This document shows, piece after piece, positions 50,704-59,800 of a DNA stretch of 64,000 nucleotides. The position numbers and the translations under genes are program-made. The notes below the pieces were generated by a model, which searched no databases, had not been told where the DNA came from, and saw nothing but the letters and a program-made list of their open reading frames with translations. Origin of the DNA: Gp13-AA77 sp035946575 (lineage in GTDB: Bacteria; Acidobacteriota; Terriglobia; UBA7540); assembly GCA_035946575.1 (NCBI GenBank), contig DASYZG010000004.1, positions 1 through 64,000 of the forward strand. Direction: 5' to 3'. Numbering within the stretch: position 1 is the stretch's first letter; each line of letters starts with the position of its first letter.

Positions 50704-52104
50704 ATGAGAACAAGAGCAGCCGCAATTACAATCCGGGTTCCGTTCGCCGTGACCTGCTTGCTGGTCGTGGCAGCCCCTTCATACCGGGCGCGGCAACGCC
50801 CCGCCACGAGCGGCAGCGCCGAAGCCCGGGATTCGACGTCCGGCGCCGGACTCGCGGCTCCCGCATTATCCCTTGCCGATCTGGAGCGCATGGCCCTCGC
50901 GCGCAATCCGACGCTCCCGGAGGCGCAGGCGGACGTGCGCGCGTCGGAAGGACGCAAACTGCAGTCCGGCCTCTATCCCAACCCGACGATCGGGTACGAA
51001 GGACGCGCGATCAACTCCAATGCCTTCTACCGCGGCGGCGAACATGGACTATTTGTCGAGCAGCCGATCGTGACCGGAGGCAAGCTGGGATTGAGCCGCA
51101 AAGTCTTTGCGACCGAGACGGAGCAGGCCCGGGCGGAAGCGGCCGCGCAACGGCAGCGCGTCCTGAACGGCGTGCGGATCGCTTACTATCGCGCCCTGGG
51201 CGCGCAGGCGCGCGTCGAGCTCACGTCCGACCTCTCCGATCTGGCGCGCCGCGCTGCCGCCACCAGCGGTGAACTCGCCAACGTGGGACAGGCCGATCAA
51301 CCGGACGTGCTGGAGGCGCGCGTCGACGCCGGCCGCGCGCGGCTGGATCTGCTGGCCGCGCAATCGGCCGAGGAGAGCGTCTGGCAGGAACTGGCGGCGA
51401 CCGTGGGCGATCCGGCGCTGCCCCTGACCACGCTCGCCGGCAAGCTCGACGATCCGCTGCCCGCCATCGACCCCAGGCAGGCGCTCGCCACGATCCTCAG
51501 CGAGAGCCCGGAGGTGCAAACCGCGGCCCAGGGCGTTACGCGCGCCGAAGAGGCGTTGAAACGCGCGCGCGCCGAGAAACTGCCCAACCTCGATCTGCGG
51601 GGTGGAATGAACTACAGCCGCGAGTTGCTGGGTCCCATGAATATGCCGATGGGGTGGGAAGGCGAGGCCGAAATCGGCCTGCAGATTCCGCTGTTCAACC
51701 GCAACCAGGGCAACGTGCGCACGGCCGAGGCGGAACTCACGCACGCCCGCCACGAGTTGGAGCGCGTCCAGCTGAATTTGCGCGCGAACTTCGCCGCCGC
51801 TTTTCACGACTATGCCGAGTCCGAGGAAGTCGTAAGCACCTATCGCGACCAGATTCTCCCGGACGCCGAAAAGGCTTATCAGCTTTATCTCGCGAAGTAC
51901 CGCGAAATGGCCGCCGCCTATCCGCAGGTTCTGATCGCGCAGCGGACCTGGTTCCAGCTCCGCGAGGAATACACCACGGCGCTGGTGACCGCATGGGAGT
52001 CGGCGGTGGCAATTCAGGGTTTCCTGCTGACGGATGGCCTCGCCGCGCCGCTTGCGCCCGGCGAGCCGGCGACCTTGTGGCCGGGAGTGGAAGTCAAACC
52101 GTGA
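50704..52104 (+). CDS. TolC/CzcC-family outer membrane efflux protein
   Basis: Outer-membrane factor of 466 aa. A signal-like N-terminus (RVPFAVTCLLVVAAPS) is followed by the two OEP repeats: LSLADLERMALARNPTLPEA and PAIDPRQALATILSESPEVQ, each leading into long helices rich in Ala, Glu and Arg. NPTIGYEGRAINSN and WEGEAEIGLQIPLFNRNQGN are typical of CzcC-like heavy-metal channels. The inner-membrane RND pump and adaptor are not in this window. It is 25 bp downstream of the multicopper oxidase, so co-expression is likely. Confidence 0.88.
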   Translation: MRTRAAAITIRVPFAVTCLLVVAAPSYRARQRPATSGSAEARDSTSGAGLAAPALSLADLERMALARNPTLPEAQADVRASEGRKLQSGLYPNPTIGYEGRAINSNAFYRGGEHGLFVEQPIVTGGKLGLSRKVFATETEQARAEAAAQRQRVLNGVRIAYYRALGAQARVELTSDLSDLARRAAATSGELANVGQADQPDVLEARVDAGRARLDLLAAQSAEESVWQELAATVGDPALPLTTLAGKLDDPLPAIDPRQALATILSESPEVQTAAQGVTRAEEALKRARAEKLPNLDLRGGMNYSRELLGPMNMPMGWEGEAEIGLQIPLFNRNQGNVRTAEAELTHARHELERVQLNLRANFAAAFHDYAESEEVVSTYRDQILPDAEKAYQLYLAKYREMAAAYPQVLIAQRTWFQLREEYTTALVTAWESAVAIQGFLLTDGLAAPLAPGEPATLWPGVEVKP

Positions 52105-52107
52105 CGA

Positions 52108-52264
52108 CGGTTGTCAGTGGTCAGTGGTCCGTTGTCCGTCGTCCGTTGCGGCGACGGCATGAGCGTGATACCGGAACCGGCGAACCACGAACCACGATCC
52201 CAGAACAACTGACAACGGACAACTGTCTGCGGACCACTGACGTCACTGCCAACTGGCCACTGTG
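52108..52264. repeat. Two opposed heptamer tracts (6 + 12 units)
   Basis: Left arm: CGGTTGT, CAGTGGT, CAGTGGT, CCGTTGT, CCGTCGT, CCGTTGC (52108-52149). Right arm from 52181: CGAACCA twice, CGATCCC, AGAACAA, CTGACAA, CGGACAA, CTGTCTG, CGGACCA, CTGACGT, CACTGCC, AACTGGC, CACTGTG, all in one 7-bp register. The right arm carries the inverse of left-arm units. It fills the whole spacer between the TolC-like and ABC genes. Confidence 0.9.
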
Positions 52265-52280
52265 ATAGCCTGTTCCTGCG

Positions 52281-53990
52281 ATGAGCCACCTGTCGCCGCT
52301 TCCACTCGCCATTTCGCAGGGACGCTGGGAACATGCCGCCGAAATCCTTGAGCGGCTCGATCCTGCTGTGGCGGCTGAGGCGTTCATCAACCTGCCCTTC
52401 GAAGATCAGCAAAACCTGTTCCGCAAGCTGCCCGTCTCTGTGGCTGCGACCCTCGCCGGAGACCTTCCCTACTACCAGACCTACGTGCTGCTGCATTCGC
52501 GCCCTACGCCCGACGTGATCGCCATTGTTGACGCCATGAATCCCGACGATCGGGTGCAGTTCTTCGACCAGCTTCCTCAGGAAACCTGGCAGCAGCTCAT
52601 GGACGAACTGGCCGCAGGCCCGGCGGCGGCGGAACGCCAAGCCGCGAGGGCCATCGAAGCGGGCGCAGCGGTCGGGGCGCCGCCCGTTCACGAAGAGCCG
52701 GTCATCGAAGCGCGCGCCGTCGAAAAGTGGTTCCAGCGCGAAGGCAGCGGACCGATTCAAGTGATCGCTCCCACCGATCTGGCCATCGAGCCCGGCGTTA
52801 TTCTCGCCCTGCTCGGCGCTTCGGGCTCCGGCAAGTCCACCCTGCTGCGGATTCTCGCGGGACTCACTCCGCCGACCGCCGGCGAAGTGCTCTGGCACGG
52901 GCAGCCGATCCGGGAATGCCGCCCGAACGCCGCCATCGTATTCCAGAGCTTCGCTCTGTTCCCCTGGCTCACCGTCCTCGAAAATGTCGAAGCGCCGCTC
53001 CAGGCACGCGCCATGAACAGCATTGACCGGCATCGGCGCGCCTTGCGGGCCCTTAATTCCGTGGGATTGAAGGGATTCGAGAGCGCCTATCCCAAAGAGC
53101 TGTCCGGAGGCATGAAGCAGCGCGCCGGATTCGCGCGCGCGCTCGCCGTCGAGCCCGAAGTACTCTTCATGGACGAGCCCTTCTCGGCGCTCGACGTCCT
53201 CACCGCCGAGGCGCTGCGCGGCGAACTGCTGGAGCTGTGGCTGGGCAGGAAGATTCCCACGCGCAGCATTTTCCTGGTGACGCACAACATCGAGGAAGCC
53301 GTCATGCTGGCCGACCGGATCGTGGTACTCGGCCGCAACCCGGCGCGGATTCGCGCCGATTTTCGCGTGCCCCTCAACCATCCGCGCGAGCACAATTCGC
53401 CGGAGTTCCTGCTCTACGTGGACTACATTTACAAGCTCATCACCCAGCCGGAGCGCCAGGCGGGACTGCTCTCGGCCGCGCCCGCTCGCCCGCCATATCC
53501 GGCGCTGCCCAGCGTGCACTCCGGCGCCATCGCGGGCCTGCTGGAACTGCTGAACGATCGCGGCGGCAAAGACGACCTGTACCACATCGCCGACGACCTC
53601 CAGATGGGCGTCGACAATCTGCTGCCGCTGGTCGAATCCGCCACCGTGCTGGCGTTCGCCCGCGCCGATCGCGGCGACCTGGAGCTGACAGCGACCGGCA
53701 AGGCGTTCGCCGAAGCTGACATCGAAACGCGCAAGTGCCTCTTCCGGGAAGCGGCGCTCGAACAGGTGCCTCTGTTGAAACAGATCCAGAACACGCTGAC
53801 GGCGAAATCGGATCGCAGCATGCCCCTCGAGTTCTTCCGCGACATTCTGCAGGAGCATTTCTCCGAAACGGAAGCACAACAGCGGCTCGATACGGTGCTG
53901 AACTGGGGCCGCTACGCCGACCTGTTCACCTACGACTCCGAGACCGGACGATTGTCGCTTTATCAGCCGTCCTTGGTCCTTGGTCCCTAG
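52281..53990 (+). CDS. ABC transporter ATPase with MgtE_N-like and AAA-associated domains
   Basis: ATP-binding subunit of a nitrate/sulfonate/taurine-type importer, 569 aa. Residues about 10-110 (ISQGRWEHAAEILERLDP, LPFEDQQNLFRKLP, MNPDDRVQFFDQLPQE) show the repeated helical pattern of the MgtE intracellular N domain. The ABC domain follows: Walker A LGASGSGKSTLLRI, signature ELSGGMKQRAGFARAL, Walker B VLFMDEPFSALD, H-loop THNIEEAV. Residues about 410-560 match the AAA-associated C-terminal domain (GAIAGLLELLNDRGGKDDLY, AEADIETRKCLFREAAL). The C-terminal residues and stop are encoded by a heptamer tract. No substrate-binding protein is nearby. Confidence 0.9.
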   Translation: MSHLSPLPLAISQGRWEHAAEILERLDPAVAAEAFINLPFEDQQNLFRKLPVSVAATLAGDLPYYQTYVLLHSRPTPDVIAIVDAMNPDDRVQFFDQLPQETWQQLMDELAAGPAAAERQAARAIEAGAAVGAPPVHEEPVIEARAVEKWFQREGSGPIQVIAPTDLAIEPGVILALLGASGSGKSTLLRILAGLTPPTAGEVLWHGQPIRECRPNAAIVFQSFALFPWLTVLENVEAPLQARAMNSIDRHRRALRALNSVGLKGFESAYPKELSGGMKQRAGFARALAVEPEVLFMDEPFSALDVLTAEALRGELLELWLGRKIPTRSIFLVTHNIEEAVMLADRIVVLGRNPARIRADFRVPLNHPREHNSPEFLLYVDYIYKLITQPERQAGLLSAAPARPPYPALPSVHSGAIAGLLELLNDRGGKDDLYHIADDLQMGVDNLLPLVESATVLAFARADRGDLELTATGKAFAEADIETRKCLFREAALEQVPLLKQIQNTLTAKSDRSMPLEFFRDILQEHFSETEAQQRLDTVLNWGRYADLFTYDSETGRLSLYQPSLVLGP

Positions 53991-54012
53991 TCATTGGTCC
54001 TTAGTCGCTATT
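53971..54012. repeat. Heptamer tract carrying the ABC ATPase stop codon (6 units)
   Basis: Units CCTTGGT, CCTTGGT, CCCTAGT, CATTGGT, CCTTAGT, CGCTATT in register. The TAG stop (53988-53990) is in the third unit, so the tract encodes the last residues (SLVLGP). Its inverse lies at 54239-54301. Confidence 0.9.
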
Positions 54013-54053
54013 GAGAATTACAAAATGCGGTGACAATCGTTTTCGGGTGCCTT

Positions 54054-54187
54054 CCCTCACCCGCCCTCGTACCTCGGGCACCCTCTCCCAAGGGAGAGGG
54101 CTGTTTTCCTCTGGTTTTTGGCCCTCTCCCAGGGGGAGGGTGGCCCACCGCCAGCGCTTTCATCAGCTGCGGTGGGCCGGGTGAGGG
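54054..54187. repeat. Composite imperfect palindrome (CCCTCACCCG element)
   Basis: Outer arms CCCTCACCCG and CGGGTGAGGG, and inner palindromes ACCCTCTCCCAAGGGAGAGG (54080-54099), GCCCTCTCCCAGGGGGAGGG (54121-54140) and GCCCACCGC...GCGGTGGGC (54143-54177). It resembles the CCCTCTCCC-type repeats found in many bacterial spacers. It is nested between two opposed heptamer tracts. Confidence 0.8.
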
Positions 54188-54238
54188 GTTAGCCTGTCAC
54201 TCTATTTTGGTACTTGATCCGAGGACGAGGGCCTAAAG

Positions 54239-54301
54239 GGACCAAGGACCAGGAACAACTGACAACTGACAACTGACGACTGACAACCGACAACTGAGTA
54301 A
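54239..54301. repeat. Heptamer tract upstream of the permease (9 units)
   Basis: Units GGACCAA, GGACCAG, GAACAAC, TGACAAC, TGACAAC, TGACGAC, TGACAAC, CGACAAC, TGAGTAA. It then passes into 8-bp units (TGATCCAA, TGACCCGA, TGGCTCAA) that include the annotated permease ATG. Confidence 0.9.
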
Positions 54302-54317
54302 TGGCCTCGATGATCCA

Positions 54318-56078
54318 ATGACCCGATGGCTCAATTCTGAGACCCGTTCCGCCCGGCTCGCTCCCTGGAGCACGTCCCGCGCCGGCCTGGCGTCGCTGTT
54401 GCGGGATCTTCCCATCCTGGCCGCCGGACTCGCTCTCTTCTACGGCCTAGTGATGTTCAGCCGCTACTGGGCCGGCGCCGTCAACAGCCAGGCCGAGATC
54501 CGTCTCGATCCGCGCGCCCTGTCCGCCTATGCGCTCCTGTCCGTGACGAGGATCATCGCCGCCTATCTTCTCAGCCTTGCCGTGACGCTGATTTATGCCT
54601 ACGTGGCGGCGCATAACGCGCGCGCGGAACGCGTGATGATTCCGCTCCTCGACACCCAGCAATCGATACCCGTGCTCAGCTTTCTGCCCGGCGTCATGGT
54701 CTCGATGGTGGCGCTCTTTCCCGGCAGGCAGGCGGGAATCGAGCTGGGGTCGATTGTGCTGATCTTCACCGGACAGGTGTGGAACATGGCGTTCAGCGTC
54801 TACTCGTCGATGAAGAGCGTGCCGCGCGACCTGCTGGAAGCCTCGGAGGCCTATGGGTTGAGCTGGTGGCAAAAACTCGTGCAGCTGGAATTGCCCTACT
54901 CGGTCATCGGGCTCGTCTGGAATTCCATGATGTCGGTCGCCGGCGGCTGGTTCTTCCTGATGGCTTGCGAGATGTTTGTGCTCGGCAACCACGACCTGCG
55001 CCTGCCCGGACTCGGCTCCTACCTGCAGACGGCGGCCAACTCGGGCGACACGCGGGCGATCCTCTGGGGCCTCGGAGCCATGATCGCCGTGATCGTCCTC
55101 ATGGACCAGCTCCTCTGGCGGCCGGCGATCGCCTGGAGTCAGAAGTTCAAGTTCGAACAGGTCGAGGCCACCGAAGTCCCGCGCTCGCCGATTCTCGATC
55201 TGCTGCGCCACTCGCGGATCATCGGGCGTGCCGGGCGCGCCCTCGTGGCTCCGGCGCGCGAAGCCCTGATGCAGCATTTTTCCGAGGCGCACAAGTTCGG
55301 GCGCGACAACAGCCGTGGCAGCCCGGGCGTTACGAAATGGCTCAGCCGCGCCATCGGCGCAGCCGGACTGGCTGGGATCGCCTACGCGGTCTGGAGGATG
55401 CTCCTGGCCTTCGGAATGCTGTCGCGCCCCGACTTGTTGACGATCTTTCGCGGCGCCGGAGCAACATTTTTGCGCGTGGAATTCTCGCTGCTGCTGGCCG
55501 CACTCTGGACCATTCCGGCAGGCGTATACATCGGGACGCACCCCCGGCTGGCCACCGTCGCCCAACCCGTTGCCCAGGTCACGGCGTCGATTCCGGCGAC
55601 CGCCCTGTTTCCCATCGTCCTGCTCGTGCTGATTCGTGCCGGCGGTGGCATGGGCATCGCGTCGATCGTTCTGTTGCTGCTGGGCACGCAATGGTACGTG
55701 CTCTTTAACGTGATCGCCGGCGCCAGCGCCTTGCCTACCGACTTGGGGGAAGTCTGCGACGTCTTCAGGCTGGGCCGCCTGGAGCGCTGGCGCAAGTTCA
55801 TTCTGCCCGGCATCTTCCCTTTCATGATCACGGGATTCATCACCGCCTCCGGCGGCGCCTGGAACGCCAGCATCGTGGCCGAGTACTTTCACTTCCGCGG
55901 CCAGACTTTCTCGACCACCGGTCTCGGCGCGGTCATCAGCCGGGCCGCGGACGCCGGAAGCGTGCCGGTGCTGCTCGGCGCCACGGCCGTCATGGCAGCC
56001 ATGGTCGTCACGCTCAACCGGCTGGTCTGGCGCCGGCTCTACTTCCTGGCCTCAACGCGGTTCAAGCTGGAAGCCTGA
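54318..56078 (+). CDS. ABC transporter permease, tandem-duplicated (two permease domains)
   Basis: Inner-membrane permease of 586 aa, about twelve hydrophobic segments, made of two copies of the binding-protein-dependent permease domain. The coupling (EAA-like) loops are SVPRDLLEASEAYGLSWWQK in the first half and ALPTDLGEVCDVFRLGRLER in the second. Each half has its own set of membrane spans, joined by a charged linker around residues 270-345. One polypeptide can therefore form the whole channel. The partner is the preceding ATPase. The annotated ATG lies in a repeat tract, so translation may begin slightly downstream. The substrate is unknown. Confidence 0.9.
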   Translation: MTRWLNSETRSARLAPWSTSRAGLASLLRDLPILAAGLALFYGLVMFSRYWAGAVNSQAEIRLDPRALSAYALLSVTRIIAAYLLSLAVTLIYAYVAAHNARAERVMIPLLDTQQSIPVLSFLPGVMVSMVALFPGRQAGIELGSIVLIFTGQVWNMAFSVYSSMKSVPRDLLEASEAYGLSWWQKLVQLELPYSVIGLVWNSMMSVAGGWFFLMACEMFVLGNHDLRLPGLGSYLQTAANSGDTRAILWGLGAMIAVIVLMDQLLWRPAIAWSQKFKFEQVEATEVPRSPILDLLRHSRIIGRAGRALVAPAREALMQHFSEAHKFGRDNSRGSPGVTKWLSRAIGAAGLAGIAYAVWRMLLAFGMLSRPDLLTIFRGAGATFLRVEFSLLLAALWTIPAGVYIGTHPRLATVAQPVAQVTASIPATALFPIVLLVLIRAGGGMGIASIVLLLLGTQWYVLFNVIAGASALPTDLGEVCDVFRLGRLERWRKFILPGIFPFMITGFITASGGAWNASIVAEYFHFRGQTFSTTGLGAVISRAADAGSVPVLLGATAVMAAMVVTLNRLVWRRLYFLASTRFKLEA

Positions 56079-56853
56079 ACCGGGGTTTTCAGCGTCCCAC
56101 TGCTAAGCAACTGAATCCATTATGAAAATAAACTTTCCCAATTTTCTCACTTTTCTCAGTTTTCTCCCTTTTCTTATTTTGGGCTGCTACGCTTTTGGCA
56201 TGGAGAACGAACCTAGACGAACCCGAGAAAGCAGCCGCCGGCAGCGGACATTTCGGAGAGCAAGGGGAATCGATTTTGCGCAAACAAAGCCATCAGGTGC
56301 TTGATAACAAATCTACTTACCATTTCTCATAGGGACCGAAAGCCATCAGGTGATTGAAAATAAATGAGTTAAGCGTTGAAAGCCATCAGGTTATTGATCG
56401 ACGGCGGTTTACATTGAATTTGAGGTGACAGAAAGGGGCGGTCTTGACGCGCGCAGCAGCCATTCCGGCCAGTCTACTGTATTGTCCGCTAAACAGATGG
56501 ACAATTGGGCGACGCTGGTGTCGGCGGCTTTACTGCCGCCACCGCGAATTGAGAATGCTGGAGTTGTGGCGACGTAAAGTCGCCGCTACATCGTTCACCG
56601 GGACGGCAGTCTGGAAGCCAGTCTGGAACAGGAACCCCGGAGGTCAAGACGACCGCCCTGGCGAGCTCGACGAGTTATTGGGGTGCGGCCGGTTCTCGGC
56701 GTCGAAGCCGGAGCAAGCGCCCGTCGCAGTCGCTGGTATTACCCCTCAGGCTAATTGCCAACTCCGGGCAAACCGATTAGAATGCGCAATCCTCGCGCTT
56801 CTAAATCAACTCTCGAACCGGCGCCTTCTGCCGGAGGAGATGGGGGTAAGTCG
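56079..56853. other. Repeat-rich intergenic region
   Basis: About 775 bp without a supported gene. It has four 9-bp units (56142-56177, TTTTCTCAC, TTTTCTCAG, TTTTCTCCC, TTTTCTTAT), three 19-bp AAAGCCATCAGGT elements (56286-56397), and two palindromes, GGTGTCGGCGGCTTTACTGC then CGCCACC (56518-56543) and GTGGCGACGTAAAGTCGCCG (56566-56585). A small open frame at 56122-56304 has a hydrophobic start, but this comes from the 9-bp repeat. Confidence 0.6.
56286..56397 (+). repeat. Three copies of the 19-bp AAAGCCATCAGGT element
   Basis: Copies at 56286-56304 (AAAGCCATCAGGTGCTTGA), 56339-56357 (AAAGCCATCAGGTGATTGA) and 56379-56397 (AAAGCCATCAGGTTATTGA). Spacers are 34 and 21 bp. The first 13 bases are identical in all three. 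They match the four copies at 39364-39616, where a 21-bp spacer also occurs. Confidence 0.85.
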
Positions 56854-59800
56854 ATGCTCGTACGCCGGTGGGTTCTTCTTGCGCTGCTATGCCTCGGAGC
56901 AACCACGATCGCGCGCGCCCAGCAGTTTCTGGTGGCGCCGCAGTTCGCTACCGGGGAGGCTCCCTACGCTGTAGCGGTCGCCGACGTCAATGGCGACGGC
57001 ATCCCGGACCTGGTCACCGGCGACCAGTTGGCCAACGCCGTCAGCGTGATGCTGGGCAATGGTGACGGTACCTTTCAGCCGCAGGTGGAATACACCACCG
57101 GCTTCGAGCCCATCTCAATCGTGGTTGCGGACCTGAATCAGGACGGCAAGCTTGACGTGGCGGTGACCAACTTTGAGGACGATACCATCGGTGTGCTGCT
57201 CGGCAACGGCGACGGCACGTTCCAGACTCAAGTCATCTATCAGACGGCTGGCGGGCCCTTTTCCATCGCGGCGGGTGACGTGAACGGCGACGGCATCCCG
57301 GACCTGGTAGTTGCGTGCTCGGCGACCGACCAGATCAGCGTCCTGATCGGCAAAGGTCTAGGCACGTTCAAGACTCACGTGGACTACGCCACCGGCAACG
57401 AACCGGTCTCGGCGGCGCTCGGGGATTTCAACAACGACGGCAAGCTGGACGTGGCCACGGCAGATTATGCCAACAGCGCAAACACCGGTGTCGGTAACAC
57501 GGTCAGCGTGCTTCTGAACGCAGGGAGCGGAACTTTCAACGCGCACGTAGACTACACGACCGGCCCCAGCGGCAGCGGACCGGTTTCCGTGGCCGCAGGC
57601 CTGGTGAATTCCGATTCAACCCTCGACCTGGTGGTCGCCAACGAGATGAACAACACCATCGGCTTCCTGAAGGGCAACGGCGACGGCACCTTCCAGAGCG
57701 GCGTCGATTACGCGACTGGAACGAGTCCCCATTCGGCCGTCCTGGGAAATCTCAATAACGACGGATTCCTCGACGTCGCCGTCGTCAACGAACTGGGCAA
57801 CACGGCAAGCGTCCTGCTCGGCAACGGCGACGGCACCTTCCAGAATCACGTGGACTTCGGCACCGCGGAGAGCCCGGTGGCGGTGGCGGTGGGCACCTTC
57901 ATCTCAGGCGGTGCCACGGATCTCGCCGTAGCCAATGGAGCCGTCGACACCGTGAGTATCCTGATGGGCAACGGGAACGGAACCTTCCAGGCGCGCCGGG
58001 ATTTCGCCACCGGCGAGGCCCCTCTCTCGGCAGCCTCTGCCGACTTCAACAACGACGGCAAGCCGGACGCGGTTGTGGCCAACCTCGGCAGCAACACGGT
58101 CGACGTGTATCTGGGTAACGGCGACGGCAGTCTGCAGGCGCCCGCCAGCTACTCGACCGGCGGCACCAGTCCCTTTTCCGTGGTCACCGGCAACTTCGCC
58201 GGCGGCAGCATCGCCGATCTGGCAGTGGCGAATCTTGGCAGTAACAACGTCGCCGTGCTGGTCGGTACGGGAACCGGTACATTCAATGCCGCGGTGGAGT
58301 ACTCGATCGGATCGGGCTCCGAGCCGATAGCCGTAGCGACCGGCGATTTCAACAAAGACGGCAAGCTGGACCTGGCCGTAGCCGATCTCAACGCCGACAC
58401 GGTCAGCGTTCTGCTCGGTAATGGCGACGGGACTTTTCAGAGTCCCGCGTCCTACGCCACCGGTCTGGGCCCGCATGCCCTGGCGGTGACGGACATCAAT
58501 GGCGACGGCAAGCTCGATCTTGTCGTTGCCAATTCCGTGAGCAACACGGTCAGCGTCCTCCTCGGAAATGGGGACGGCACGTTCCAGGCGCATGTGGATT
58601 ATTCCACCGGATCTGAACCAACCGCTTTGGCGGCAGGCGCTTTCGTCACCAGCAGCAGCCTGCCGGGCGTCGTTACCGCGGACCTGACCGCCGGGCCCGG
58701 GGGAGTTTGCGCTCTGCTGAACTCGGGAACTGGCACGCTGCTGGCGCCCGTCTGCTACGCCGCGGGGCAGAATCCGGAGGCAATCGTTGCCGCCGATTTC
58801 AACGGGAACGGCGAGCTTGATCTCGCCGCCGCAAACAGCAAGAGCGACACCGCCAGCATTATGCTGGGGAACGGCGACGGCACATTCCAGAATCACGTCG
58901 ATTTCGGCGCCGGCGCCGCACCTTACAGCCTGGCGATCGCCGACTTCAATCTCGATGGCGCGCCTGACCTGCTTTCGGCCAACGAAGCCAGCAACACGGT
59001 GAGCGTATTGCTCAATATGGGCGGCACGCTCATGACCGCCTCAGGTTCGCCGAACCCCGCCAATCCCAACCAGCAGGTGATCTTCACAGCCACAGTCGCC
59101 ACCGGCGTCAATGTCACCGGGCGGCCGGCGCCTACCGGTACCGTGAGCTTCTACAACGGCAGCACCCTGCTCGGCACCGGGACCCTCAGCTCCGGCGTGG
59201 CTTCTTATACGGACAGCGCCGGCTTCACCACCAACGCCACGATCTTCGCTGATTATTCGGGAGACAGCAATTACAATCCCCACAACCTCCCCCCGTTCAC
59301 CGAAGTCGTGAACTCGGGCGCGCCGCAGGTAACACTTTCGCCCACGAGCTTGAATTTCGGCAATGTCGTGGTGAACACGACGAGCCCCGCCCAGGTGGTC
59401 ACGCTCACGAACACCGGCAACGCCGCATTGAGCATCACCAGCATCACGCCGAGCAAGAGCTACAATGAGAAAAGCACCACCTGCCCGCTGTCTCCTTCGA
59501 CGCTGGGCGCCGGCCTGAGCTGCACCATCAACGTGACCTTCAAGCCGACCAAGATCGGGACCGTCACGGGCACGCTCTCCATCACCGATAATGCCTCGGG
59601 CAGCCCGCAGTCAGTGTCGCTGACCGGCGTCGGCACTCAGATCCAGCTGACCCCTGCTACGCTCAATCTGGGCAGTGTGCCCGTGGGGCAGACCAGCGCT
59701 CCGCAGACGGTCACGCTCAAAAACGTCGGAACAACCTCGGTTACCATCAAGAGCATGACCTTCACGGGCACCAACCCATCTGAATTCAAGGTGCAGTCGA

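Noticed and set aside
52014..53879. Minus-strand open frame of about 620 codons antisense to the ABC ATPase
   Set aside because: Shadow of a gene with clear Walker and signature motifs; the antisense product has no motif.
54447..55892. Minus-strand open frame antisense to the permease
   Set aside because: No hydrophobic or catalytic pattern; the permease spans and coupling loops are clear on the plus strand.
56122..56304. Small ORF with a hydrophobic start (MKINFPNFLTFLSFLPF)
   Set aside because: The hydrophobic part is the translation of the 9-bp TTTTCTCAC repeat and the rest has no conserved features.
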